Shown piece after piece: positions 24,869 to 33,206 of a stretch of DNA of 50,848 bases. Source of the stretch: Pseudomonadota bacterium. Lineage in GTDB: Bacteria > Oederibacteriota > Muellerivitia > Muellerivitales > Muellerivitaceae. Position numbers and translations under genes: made by a program. The notes under the pieces were generated by a model, which was given only the letters and a program-made list of their open reading frames with translations, searched no databases and was not told the DNA's origin. The stretch spans positions 1 through 50,848 of the forward strand of contig JAJPJW010000002.1 of assembly GCA_021324075.1 (NCBI GenBank), in the 5' to 3' direction. How positions within the stretch are numbered: position 1 is the first letter of the stretch; the number at the start of each line of letters is the position of its first letter.

Positions 24869-25669
24869 TCAAAGGTGAAGGGAAGTTCCCAGCCTCACCT
24901 GCCATCTTTGGCTTCCCGTATCCGTGTTGGAATAGTCCAAACCGCCCCCCATCAGATTGGCCACTTGCGGCAGGATGGTAAGGGTTACCCACCAGTTGTC
25001 GGTAGTATACGAGATATCCGGTCCCAGGGAAAAAATCGAAGCAACCCGCTGGAGGGGCTGGGTGGGGTCGCTGTTGACAAAGAAGTTCCTCAGTTCGGAC
25101 TCGACGCCGACCATGAAATGTTCCGAGGTAAAAAGGCCCAGGCCCAGGGAAGGGGTCATGGTCAGCCCCCAGGTCCCGTCCACTAAATGGTATTCGGGCT
25201 CGGTGGTCAGGTTGAAAGCCCAAAGAAAATCGCCGGTTTTTTTGTCCAGGACGACCTTGGTTTCCAATTCCATCTCATCCGGCTTGAATTCAGGTTCGAA
25301 AAGAAGGCCAAACCCGAGGCCGTCGGCCACGCTGTCCGAAAGCTTGAAGCGCCATTCATTGGCGACCCCATTAAATTGGGGTGAATTAACCGGCACCCCA
25401 TCCCCCTCCAAAGTTTGGGTGTAATTCAGGTAAAGGGAGGTGGAGACGTTGCCTTTAAGGCCCACCTCCAGTTCAAGGCTCTGGTCCCACCCGGAATAGA
25501 AATGGTCCCGGCCATACCGGAAAGTATTGTAAGCCTCCAGGTCTTTGCCCCCATCGGGCATGACGTTCGATTCATAACTGTAACCAAAATGCCGCTCATC
25601 CGCGTGGGCAAGGCCCGAAAGGGCAAACAGCCCCAACCCCAGACATAGATGCCTCCATTGTTTTTCCAT
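24869..25669 (-). CDS. Outer-membrane beta-barrel protein
   Basis: A 266-residue protein with a signal peptide (cleavage after GLAHA, near residue 23) and alternating hydrophobic strands throughout, ending in SLHL with a terminal hydrophobic residue. It starts with a HFGYSYESNVMPDGG segment and has many aromatic girdle residues. The family is not certain, but it resembles barrel proteins that precede metal transport genes. AGG-rich ribosome site six bases before the ATG. It is the first gene of the cytochrome/NRAMP operon and lies directly behind two Fur-like boxes. Confidence 0.82.
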   Translation of the reverse strand: MEKQWRHLCLGLGLFALSGLAHADERHFGYSYESNVMPDGGKDLEAYNTFRYGRDHFYSGWDQSLELEVGLKGNVSTSLYLNYTQTLEGDGVPVNSPQFNGVANEWRFKLSDSVADGLGFGLLFEPEFKPDEMELETKVVLDKKTGDFLWAFNLTTEPEYHLVDGTWGLTMTPSLGLGLFTSEHFMVGVESELRNFFVNSDPTQPLQRVASIFSLGPDISYTTDNWWVTLTILPQVANLMGGGLDYSNTDTGSQRWQVRLGTSLHL

Positions 25670-25700
25670 CCCGGCCTCCGATTTTGCAATTCGTTTTTAA

Positions 25701-25738
25701 TTGATAATAGTTATCAACTGAAGGCAATTATCATTATC
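25701..25738 (-). promoter_or_regulatory. Two Fur-like operator boxes
   Basis: 25701-25717 is a perfect 7-3-7 palindrome (TTGATAA TAG TTATCAA), and 25727-25738 holds two adjacent ATTATC hexamers. Both match the GATAAT/ATTATC hexamer pattern of Fur boxes. They lie 32-70 bases upstream of the barrel gene start, where a repressor would block transcription of the metal operon. Confidence 0.72.
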
Positions 25739-25797
25739 AAGAACGGGAAGTCAAGCTTAAATTTTTAAAGAAAGGAAAGGACGGGCCCGGGAGAGGG

Positions 25798-26817
25798 TCA
25801 GTAAAAAGCGCCCGCGGATTTGCGCCAAAGATCGAGGACCCGCATGTTCCCCAGCGTGTCGGCCCAAGGCATGGCGGGGGATTCCCGCAGGCCCTTCCGG
25901 AGGGAGGCCGCCACGGCGTCCGCCTCGACGGTGTAGAGGTTGCGGTCGCTGTGGACGGGAATCTTGCGCTCCTTTTTCTCCCCTTTCCTGCGCAACAGGA
26001 GATAGGAAGTCCCCGGATCCCAGGTTGCGAACCAGGGCGAAGGCACGATCAAGGAGCCCTTGGACCCGTCGACCTTGACCATGGAAGTTCCGCGGTCCAC
26101 GCGCGAGGCGCAGGAGAGTTCGGCCAGGATGCCGCCGGGGAACTTGAGCGAAGCCAGGGCGATCTCATCCACCCGGCTTTTTTGTCCGACAACGGCCGTG
26201 CCTTTCACTTCCAAGGGTTCGGCGAAGGGCCTTCCCAGGGCGGCCCCGGCCAGGAGGCGCGACATGGAAACGGGATAGCACCCGATATCCAGGATACCGC
26301 CCCCGCCCAGCTTTCGGTTGAAAAGCCGGTGCTTCAGGTCCAGGGGCTTGTCGAAACAAAAGGAGGCCTGGATCAACCGGACCTCGCCGATGGCCCTGCC
26401 GCGGATAAGTTCCACCAGCTTGGCGGTTTGGGGGTGGCAGCGGTACATGAATGCTTCCAGCAGGAAAACCCGGTTCCGGCGGGCGGCCTCCACCACCTTG
26501 AGAGCGTCCGGATAATCCATGGTCAGGGGTTTTTCACAGAGGATGTGTTTTCCGGCCCGGGCGGCCAGGACGGCCCATTGGGCGTGGAAAGGGTGGGGTG
26601 GGGCGATATAGACCGCCTCCACGCCGGGATCGTCCAGCAGCTCCTGGTAGGTTCCGAAGGCTTTCGGGACATGGTATTTTTGGGCGAAGGCCTGGGCGGC
26701 CCGGCGGGTGCGGCTTGCCACCGCCGCCAGGACCCCCGTTTTGGAAGTCTTGAGGCCGCGGGCAAAAGTTTCCGCGATGCCGCCGGTGCTCAAAATCCCC
26801 CATTGGATCGGCTTCAT
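25798..26817 (-). CDS. Gfo/Idh/MocA family oxidoreductase
   Basis: A 339-residue NAD(P)-dependent sugar dehydrogenase type enzyme. The Rossmann opening is GILSTGGIAETFA (residues 7-19), and the characteristic CEKPLTMDYPDA motif follows near residue 95. The C-terminal half is the family's beta-sheet domain. The substrate is not predictable. The start overlaps the stop of the lipid acyltransferase as ATGA, so the two are cotranscribed. A role in surface sugar or lipid modification is possible but not shown. Confidence 0.9.
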   Translation of the reverse strand: MKPIQWGILSTGGIAETFARGLKTSKTGVLAAVASRTRRAAQAFAQKYHVPKAFGTYQELLDDPGVEAVYIAPPHPFHAQWAVLAARAGKHILCEKPLTMDYPDALKVVEAARRNRVFLLEAFMYRCHPQTAKLVELIRGRAIGEVRLIQASFCFDKPLDLKHRLFNRKLGGGGILDIGCYPVSMSRLLAGAALGRPFAEPLEVKGTAVVGQKSRVDEIALASLKFPGGILAELSCASRVDRGTSMVKVDGSKGSLIVPSPWFATWDPGTSYLLLRRKGEKKERKIPVHSDRNLYTVEADAVAASLRKGLRESPAMPWADTLGNMRVLDLWRKSAGAFY

Positions 26818-27734
26818 GACGCCTTCCTTTCCTCCGGCGGCCGGGTTTTCCACCGCTGGTGCATCCAAACCCATTGGTCCGGGTAGGCCCGCACGTATTT
26901 CTCGATCACCTCGGTAACGCTGCGGGCAGCCTGGACAATGTCCCGTTCCTTGTCGCCGGTACGGGGAATTTCAATCTCTTTCTCCGCGTGGACCTCGAAA
27001 CGGCCGTCGGCCCCCCGCACCATGAAAGCGGGCACTAAGGCCGCCCCCGTTTTCTGCGCGATGCGCATGACCCCGGATTGGGTCCAGGCCATCCTGCCAA
27101 AGAAGGGCACGAAGACGCCGTCCTGGCCCGTGTCCTGGTCGCAAAGGGCCAGGATCGATTGGTTGTCCTTGAGCGCCTCCAGGATGCCCCGGAGGGCCAT
27201 ACCGCGCTTGATCATGGCGGAAGCCCCCAGTTTTTCCACGCGGAACCGGTTGATGATCTCGTCGAAGCGGGGATCGTAAAGCTGCTGGGCCACGGCCGAG
27301 GATTTGTGGCGCAGGCTCATGAAGCCGCCCAACAATTCCCAATTGCCCAAATGGCCGGTCACCAAAAAAACGCCCTTGCCCCGGGCCAGGGCCTTTTCCA
27401 CGTTATCCCAACCCTCCACCCGGACGGCTTGCGCCGCGATCCTTTCCCGGCTCCAGCCCCTCCAGTGCACAACCTCGAAAAGGTTGCGGCCCAGGTTTTT
27501 CCAGGCGGTTTCCGCCAACCGGAGGATATCGGCATCCCCCAAGTCCGGGAAAGCCGTGCGCAGGCTCTCCAGGGTCTTGCGGCGTTCCCCGCCCGCCAGG
27601 TTGAAAACGAGCCCGCCGAAAAGACGGCCCAGGGAGGAAACCCAGGAATAAGGGAGGAAGAGGAGAAAGGCCATCAGGACGCGGGCGGAATAATAGATGA
27701 CGTGGTTTTTCAGTTTTTGAAGAGGCCGGGCCAT
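26814..27734 (-). CDS. Lipid A biosynthesis acyltransferase, LpxL/HtrB family
   Basis: A 306-residue protein with an N-terminal membrane helix (about residues 17-45) and the HX4E catalytic motif in VTGHLGNWELLGG. Later segments (CDQDTGQDGVFVPFFGR, PDQWVWMHQRWKTRP) are diagnostic for late acyltransferases that add lauroyl or myristoyl chains to lipid A. It implies an outer membrane with LPS-like lipid. It overlaps the oxidoreductase downstream and diverges from the GH5 gene across a 190-base promoter region. Confidence 0.92.
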   Translation of the reverse strand: MARPLQKLKNHVIYYSARVLMAFLLFLPYSWVSSLGRLFGGLVFNLAGGERRKTLESLRTAFPDLGDADILRLAETAWKNLGRNLFEVVHWRGWSRERIAAQAVRVEGWDNVEKALARGKGVFLVTGHLGNWELLGGFMSLRHKSSAVAQQLYDPRFDEIINRFRVEKLGASAMIKRGMALRGILEALKDNQSILALCDQDTGQDGVFVPFFGRMAWTQSGVMRIAQKTGAALVPAFMVRGADGRFEVHAEKEIEIPRTGDKERDIVQAARSVTEVIEKYVRAYPDQWVWMHQRWKTRPPEERKAS

Positions 27735-27924
27735 ATAGTCCCCAGGGAGATTTGGAAGCTCAGGGTTTGAAGACTATACACCCTGGGGATGAAAGCGTTA
27801 ACGGAAACTTCCTGGTACGAATCCCTAAAAGTTCCCATTCCCCCCATGGTAAAAATCCAAATCAATTTTATTTTCAAAACTTTTCTGTAAAGATAAGGGC
27901 CCCAAACTCAAGGAGGCCTCCCCC

Positions 27925-29151
27925 ATGCTATTGAATCAGATCCGTCGTTCTCTCGTGCTGGGTGCCGCAGTCTATTTCATTTCTTTCGCGCCGCTGGGCT
28001 CGTCCGCTGCGGACGCCGCGGCGGCTTCAACGGCGGGCGCCGTCGATTTGGAAAGCCTCAGCCCGGCCGAAGTGGTCCAAGACATGGGGCTGGGCTGGAA
28101 CCTTGGGAACACCCTGGAGTGCGCGGGGGCCTGGATCAAGGGGCCGCAGATCAGCAGTTTCGAGACGGCCTGGGGAAATCCGGAGACCACCAAGGACATG
28201 ATCGACGGGATCAAAGCGGCCGGGTTCAAGTCCGTCCGCATCCCCGTGGCCTGGTCCAACATGATCGGGGACAACTACACGATCGACCCCCAGCTGATGG
28301 CGCGGGTGAAGGAGGTCGCCGGATGGGTCCAGGACGACGGCATGATCGCGGTGGTCAATATCCACTGGGACGGCGGCTGGTGGTCCAAGTTCCCCACCGA
28401 TTATGAAAACTGCATGAAGCGCTACACGCGCATGTGGTCGCAAATCGCGGATAATTTCAAGAACTCCCCCGGTACCCTCATCTTCGAGTCCTTGAACGAG
28501 GAAGGCTGTTGGAACGACGTCTGGAACCGGTACGGCAGCGGGACCGCCGAACAAAAACAGAAAGCCTACGGCATCCTCAACGCCATCAACCAGGCTTTTG
28601 TGGACCTGGTGCGCAAATCCGGGGGCCTGAACGCCAAACGGCACCTGCTGATCGCCGGCTATGCCACGGATATCGACCTCACCGTGGACCCGGCTTTCGT
28701 CATGCCCAAGGACCCGGCGAACCACTGCATCGTTTCGGTCCACTACTACACGCCCTACACCTTCGCCGGGCTGGAGCACGACGAGTCCTGGGGCAAGGCC
28801 CGGTCCAGCTGGGGTACGGAAGCGGATTTGGCCGAACTGAACGCCAACATGCTGAAGTTGAAACCCCGCTTCCTCGACCAGGGCGTCCCGGTCATCGTGG
28901 GCGAATACGGCGCCACCCTCAAGAACAAGGACCCGGAAAGCGTGCGCAAATATATGCTGGCGGTGGCCGAAAAGACCTATGGAATGGGCATGTGCCCCAT
29001 GCTGTGGGACCCGGGCTCCCACTTCAACCGGCATAACCTTCAATTCGACGACCCGGAACTTCTCAAGGGGTTCCAGAAGATCATGGGGATGCCCCGGCCG
29101 GCGGCTGGTGCGGCCGCTCCGGAGGCGGTACCGGCGGGGAAAGCCAATTAG
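27925..29151 (+). CDS. Secreted glycoside hydrolase family 5 (endoglucanase-like)
   Basis: A 408-residue exported glycosidase. Signal peptide to about residue 28 (SAADA region), then a classic GH5 order: GLGWNLGNTLE, FKSVRIPVAWSN, NIHWDGGWW, catalytic acid Glu192 in ESLNEEG, HYYTPY near 273-278 and nucleophile Glu327 in VIVGEYGA. It most likely cleaves beta-1,4-glucans or similar plant or microbial polysaccharide. An Ala/Pro-rich tail ends the protein. AAGGAGG precedes the ATG. A terminator lies 140 bases downstream, after a run of GC hairpins. Confidence 0.93.
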   Translation: MLLNQIRRSLVLGAAVYFISFAPLGSSAADAAAASTAGAVDLESLSPAEVVQDMGLGWNLGNTLECAGAWIKGPQISSFETAWGNPETTKDMIDGIKAAGFKSVRIPVAWSNMIGDNYTIDPQLMARVKEVAGWVQDDGMIAVVNIHWDGGWWSKFPTDYENCMKRYTRMWSQIADNFKNSPGTLIFESLNEEGCWNDVWNRYGSGTAEQKQKAYGILNAINQAFVDLVRKSGGLNAKRHLLIAGYATDIDLTVDPAFVMPKDPANHCIVSVHYYTPYTFAGLEHDESWGKARSSWGTEADLAELNANMLKLKPRFLDQGVPVIVGEYGATLKNKDPESVRKYMLAVAEKTYGMGMCPMLWDPGSHFNRHNLQFDDPELLKGFQKIMGMPRPAAGAAAPEAVPAGKAN

Positions 29152-29205
29152 CGGTATTTGTTTTTGGATAAACCCGGGTCAACATCGAACCGTCGCTTCG
29201 CTCCC

Positions 29206-29261
29206 ATAGGGGAAAATCCCCCTATACCCCATTGACGACCTGGGGGCCCGCCATCCCCCAG
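29206..29261. repeat. Hairpin-rich spacer after the GH5 gene
   Basis: Two GC stem-loops in tandem: ATAGGGG/CCCCTAT (29206-29212 with 29219-29225) and CTGGGGG/CCCCCAG (29240-29246 with 29255-29261). The style, with C and G runs, resembles short dispersed intergenic repeats. No gene is seen here. Confidence 0.5.
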
Positions 29262-29291
29262 ACCCCCTTCCCCCGGGGAGCCGCCAAAACA

Positions 29292-29325
29292 AAAAGGCCG
29301 TCCGCTTTTAGGCGGATGGCCTTTT
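29292..29325 (+). terminator. Rho-independent terminator
   Basis: A 14-bp stem (29292-29305 with 29312-29325, one G-T pair), flanked by A and T runs. It ends the GH5 transcript and stands at the left edge of the AT-rich island. Confidence 0.85.
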
Positions 29326-29483
29326 ATTTAGATGGCTCCCCATAATCGACGTTATCCGCACCTTCCTTTATAGCTCCTCGGACGAAAACAAACGAGTTTT
29401 GGCTTTAATAAATGAACTGTTCCTCACCAAAAGGCTGGGCGAGGAGGGGTAGGTCTGTATGCCACAAATTGAAAATCGAGAAG

Positions 29484-29587
29484 CCTTGTTTTTCATTGTT
29501 TTCCTCTAGATTAATTTTTGTTTGTAGGAACCTTGTTTTCTATAGATTTTTTGGAAGGCGAGACAACCTTGTAAAAACCTTGTTTTG
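29484..29587 (+). repeat. Four short direct repeats, CCTTGTTTT type
   Basis: CCTTGTTTT (third copy CCTTGTAAA) starts at 29484, 29531, 29567 and 29578, in the 350-base AT-rich gap before the first island gene. The third and fourth copies are 11 bases apart. No protein-coding gene is evident in this gap. Confidence 0.55.
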
Positions 29588-29685
29588 AAAAGCGCTGTAA
29601 GTTTGGAAGCATTGGAAAAATCTAAGAATTGGAAACAAGGAAGGAGGTGAGAAATAAGCAAAAACGCGGAGAAGGAGGGAACGGT

Positions 29686-29973
29686 ATGGGAAAATGGTTG
29701 TATAGCACCCAAGGTAAACCGATAGCCTTTGTAAAAGAAGAAGAGGTTTTCACTTGTGATGGTCGGCGTATCGGGAAGCTAGAGGGGAAGAAGGTGACGA
29801 ACAAAGGGTATATTGGTGAAATAGTGAGGGATTACTACTTTGTAAGGAACATTCAAGAACTCCAAGGGCAAAGGCCGCCAACTGAAAATCTACAACATGA
29901 ATCCATCAAGGAAGTTGCTGGTTGTATGCCGCCCGTATCTTTACCCTGGGGTTATACAGATCTTCGATTCTAG
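29686..29973 (+). CDS. Small protein resembling 4-fold beta-flower domain proteins
   Basis: A 95-residue protein of short beta repeats. The opening pattern GKPIAFVKEEEVFTCDGRRIGKLEGKKV, with repeated aromatic/Gly-Arg turns, is typical of proteins annotated as 4-fold beta flower. ATG 29686 has GAAGGAGGG six bases upstream and was preferred to an upstream TTG. It is the first island gene, and the next two read the same way. Function is unknown. No signal peptide or membrane segment is visible. Confidence 0.65.
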   Translation: MGKWLYSTQGKPIAFVKEEEVFTCDGRRIGKLEGKKVTNKGYIGEIVRDYYFVRNIQELQGQRPPTENLQHESIKEVAGCMPPVSLPWGYTDLRF

Positions 29974-30048
29974 TTTGATTCAAGACAAGTAACGATTCTT
30001 CTGTAACAACCCCAGTAAGTTCAGAATCCTCAGTTTGAGAGTGAAAAT

Positions 30049-30810
30049 GTGGCAATGATTTGTGAAAAGTGTCAAATACCAATGGTTAAGGTCGATCGTC
30101 GCATAGAGTTGGAAGAACCTGAGTATGAATTGAGCGAAGGACAGGAAGCGGATTATTGGGCGGCCTTAGAGTCTGGTGATACCAGCGAATGGGACTTTGG
30201 TGTAATCGAATATGAATGTAAACAATGTGGCTCTAGGATTTGTGAAGTGAATGAAAATGTAAAAAGTTACGACGGCCTAATATGGATGTGGCATGAAAAA
30301 GCCAGACAGGGCGATTACTTTTCTAGATTTGTATTTGAATACATTGCTTTCAACGCTTATTTGAAAAGCCGCGTTGTGTTAGAGGCGGTTTCGGATCGGA
30401 AGGCGATTCAACGCCTAAAGAGGCACAAGGATTTAAGGAATAAGTACCTAATGCTTGTTGAAAGAAACGGTGAACTTCGCGGAATTTGGAAAGAATTGAT
30501 GCAGGAGTTGGAAAAAGAACCTTTGCTTAATTCTTCAAGGGATATTGATAGTCCGGAGATGGACAAATGGTGGAATTGTAATGAAGACGATCCGGCTAAA
30601 GCTCGAAAATGGAAAAAAGGGAAAATCCATTCTTGGAAGGACTGGATGAATATGGTTGAATTTTGGTATTCCGTAAGAAATAACCTTTTTCATGGCGGGA
30701 AAAACCCGGATGTTCAACGCGACCATTTTCTTGTGGAACACGCTTTTAAGACATTGAATGCGTTTATGAAGATGGAAGTTCGACGCTTAGGGGAAGATTT
30801 AAAGATTTGA
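30049..30810 (+). CDS. Zinc-ribbon protein with a HEPN-like C-terminal motif
   Basis: About 253 residues. The N-terminus has CEKC (Cys5, Cys8) and later CKQCGSRIC, a likely zinc ribbon. The rest is helical. Near the end lies RNNLFHGGKNPD: Arg210 and His215 form the R-x4-H pair used by HEPN ribonuclease domains. HEPN proteins often cut RNA in toxin-antitoxin or anti-phage systems (family knowledge); a nuclease role here is inference. GTG 30049 or ATG 30055 may be the start, and neither has a strong ribosome site. It is followed by a small CxxC protein. Confidence 0.7.
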   Translation: MAMICEKCQIPMVKVDRRIELEEPEYELSEGQEADYWAALESGDTSEWDFGVIEYECKQCGSRICEVNENVKSYDGLIWMWHEKARQGDYFSRFVFEYIAFNAYLKSRVVLEAVSDRKAIQRLKRHKDLRNKYLMLVERNGELRGIWKELMQELEKEPLLNSSRDIDSPEMDKWWNCNEDDPAKARKWKKGKIHSWKDWMNMVEFWYSVRNNLFHGGKNPDVQRDHFLVEHAFKTLNAFMKMEVRRLGEDLKI

Positions 30811-30823
30811 AAGGAGTGAATTG

Positions 30824-31051
30824 ATGATTTTTTATCAATTTGGTCGGGGTGGGTTTATTGAAAACATCGGCCATGGATCTGTAGCCCTAGGTTGCAATAA
30901 CAAACCGCATGGGAAAAAGGTTATAGAGGAACAAAAACTTGAAAACTTGTTAAGAACTCTAAAAGCCCCAAACTACACAATAGAATGTAAATCTTGTGGA
31001 AATACGTATGGGTTCCCCAAAACGGACTTGAAGAAACTTCTCAAAAGTTAA
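30824..31051 (+). CDS. Small CxxC protein
   Basis: A 75-residue protein with one pair of cysteines (IECKSCGNTYGFP). It starts at ATG 30824, five bases after AAGGAG, 14 bases after the HEPN-like gene. Two cysteines alone would need a partner to make a metal site. It may be the small partner of the HEPN-like protein, but I do not recognise the family. It converges with the NurA-like gene (22-base gap). Confidence 0.6.
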   Translation: MIFYQFGRGGFIENIGHGSVALGCNNKPHGKKVIEEQKLENLLRTLKAPNYTIECKSCGNTYGFPKTDLKKLLKS

Positions 31052-31073
31052 TTTTTTGATCTTGTTCTAAAAA

Positions 31074-33206
31074 TCACCTCAGGAATTGTCCCGGGTCTTG
31101 ATTCATTTCGTCCTTTATCGCGTTGTAGTATCTTTCAACATACCGTTGGATGCTTATGGGAAGAATCTTGGTTGGCGCTCCTTTTGGGAAACGGAGTTTT
31201 TTCAACTCAGTTAATCTCTCGATAACAATAGCCTTTAATTCGGTTTGAAGTTGTTTACCCAAACTCTTACTTTGCTCATGCGCGTTGTATGTAACGAACG
31301 GAACCAATTTCGTTAATTGCTTGCCCGTCATGAAATTATGATCCCGATCTAAAGAAACCTTTGTTTCATCAAGGGCCTCCACTACAAGCCGAATATTTTT
31401 TTCGATTCTTTCGGTGGCTTGATCATTGGTTTTGTTTCTGATGGACTCAATAAACTCATACCTAGGAACTAGTGGGGGTGGTTCACCACCCGTATGCCCG
31501 ATATAGAAGGTGATGTAGTCGGCGTTATTGCACATATAAACAAATGGGTCGTTTTGGATGTCGACACCATTAAAGTAGGGGGGCTCCCCGCCGTATTGGT
31601 TGTAAAACTCCATATCTCTCTCGTAAGCTTTTTGAAAATAGCTCTCCCATTTGTCGTTCGGGAATGTATCGGGTAAGTCGTTAGCTTTTCTAGGCGTATG
31701 GTATTCCGTTAGGCTGTGAAATTGTCTTGATACGGCACAGGTCACCCAAAACTTCCCATCTTTGTTCTTATTGGGGAGAGAGGCCAAAAGGAATGTCATG
31801 GCGGCGTTGTCGGTGATATGAGCTGATCTCGTTAAATCCCATGTTGGATCAATAGGCTCGCCCAGGGTTTTTTTGGAACCAAACGAGATGTACCAATTCA
31901 CCGCTCTTGAAAAAACCTTCAATTGGGTACTTTTCACTGCGCCTGCAAAGACGGGAGTAGAAGGCGATACCATTATTTTTTGCAAAATTTGGCAATAGCC
32001 ACGAATGCCTTCTCGGACCATGTCCCCGTAACTGTTTGGCAGTTTGTAATGTTTAAATTCACGTTCTTGAGGCGTTACGGTGCCGTCACGTATATGGACA
32101 GTCGGTTGAGGCAACAAGTCACCGTTTCCGATAGAACGCGCCGATCCGTTAAAAATTGAAGAATCGACCCTAAGTTGAACAACATCCACGGCGCACTTAG
32201 CCATGTGTTCATATTGGGATTCTGACAAATCGGGGAAGAGAAGAGGCGTTAATACCATTCCACGGTTTGATGGGTCTTCGAGGGCCGATCTTGTCATTGG
32301 TATGCAATGATAAGGATGCTCTATACGTTTTTTATCGGCTTTAGCTTGTTCGATGTAGGCAACGCTATTGTTGAAGGTGACGTAATCTTGTTCGTAGTCA
32401 TCCGCATAATCCTTGGCGGTAGTAAGACTTAAAACGCCAGCATGAATACTTCCGTCACTACCAACAACAGACATTCTTTGCCTTCTCGGGTTGCCGCGTG
32501 ATTCGGAGACATCGTATTCGCTGATGAATGTTTTTCCGTGGACTCTCTTTTTAATGATCTCCTTTGTTTTTGAGGCGTCAAATTTTATTTGTGCAGAAGG
32601 ATTCTTTAGATTTCTGACCTCGGTAATATCTAAAGCATCCAGGGGGATACTAAGGCCGCGGTAAGCCAAAATGTCCAGTTCCTCGATTTCGATAGCAATG
32701 CGAACCTCCATCGCGGAGTCACGTATGTCCTTATCACGGAATAAATCCAAGTCCTGTTGAAGAAGCCGCACTTTGTGTTCGATCATTCCAAAGAATATTT
32801 CTACCGGGTCTTCCTTTGTCAGGGCTTCAGCGGCTTTTCGTAATGTAGACACTTGTTTTTCGGCGTAATAGTCCAAGGCGTCGATTGAAAAGGCTATGGC
32901 ATCGGCAGGGGAAAGGGCAGTTAGCGACTCATAGATGTCGTCCAAAGTCCTTGGATTTTCCATGCTCAAGTAGGGCGCTATGGTAAAGAGTTTGCCTTTT
33001 TCTGAATTTTCTCCGGCCTCCATTAGTTTGCCGGCATCTACCATGCGTTGGATAATTTTGTGGTAGGCCTGGACAGACACAGAATCTTTTAATTCTTGAC
33101 TGACAATGTCATAGATTTCCCGAATGGAGGCCGCCAAGTCCGGTTTTGACTTCAAATGCCGAACAATGGCGTTCTCTCTGAGGCTGACAGTGATTTCCTT
33201 AGACAT
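31074..33206 (-). CDS. nurA: NurA-like nuclease with N-terminal winged-helix region
   Basis: A 710-residue protein. Residues 1 to about 75 look like a winged helix (VRHLKSKPDLAASIREIYDIV, then VQAYHKIIQRMVDAGKL). The nuclease part has VGSDGSIHAG (catalytic-type Asp251) and a later VHIRDGTVTPQEREF, the two Asp-containing motifs of NurA 5'-3' nucleases. It is much longer than archaeal NurA (about 350-450 residues). Its start lies inside the end of the HerA-like gene (8-base overlap), so the nuclease and translocase are made together. In bacteria such pairs occur in anti-phage systems and DNA-end processing. Confidence 0.85.
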   Translation of the reverse strand: MSKEITVSLRENAIVRHLKSKPDLAASIREIYDIVSQELKDSVSVQAYHKIIQRMVDAGKLMEAGENSEKGKLFTIAPYLSMENPRTLDDIYESLTALSPADAIAFSIDALDYYAEKQVSTLRKAAEALTKEDPVEIFFGMIEHKVRLLQQDLDLFRDKDIRDSAMEVRIAIEIEELDILAYRGLSIPLDALDITEVRNLKNPSAQIKFDASKTKEIIKKRVHGKTFISEYDVSESRGNPRRQRMSVVGSDGSIHAGVLSLTTAKDYADDYEQDYVTFNNSVAYIEQAKADKKRIEHPYHCIPMTRSALEDPSNRGMVLTPLLFPDLSESQYEHMAKCAVDVVQLRVDSSIFNGSARSIGNGDLLPQPTVHIRDGTVTPQEREFKHYKLPNSYGDMVREGIRGYCQILQKIMVSPSTPVFAGAVKSTQLKVFSRAVNWYISFGSKKTLGEPIDPTWDLTRSAHITDNAAMTFLLASLPNKNKDGKFWVTCAVSRQFHSLTEYHTPRKANDLPDTFPNDKWESYFQKAYERDMEFYNQYGGEPPYFNGVDIQNDPFVYMCNNADYITFYIGHTGGEPPPLVPRYEFIESIRNKTNDQATERIEKNIRLVVEALDETKVSLDRDHNFMTGKQLTKLVPFVTYNAHEQSKSLGKQLQTELKAIVIERLTELKKLRFPKGAPTKILPISIQRYVERYYNAIKDEMNQDPGQFLR

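Noticed and set aside
29333-29452. 39-codon fragment (NKRVLALINELFLTKRLGEEG end) after the GH5 terminator
   Set aside because: It looks protein-like but has no start codon and runs back into the terminator; at most a gene remnant.
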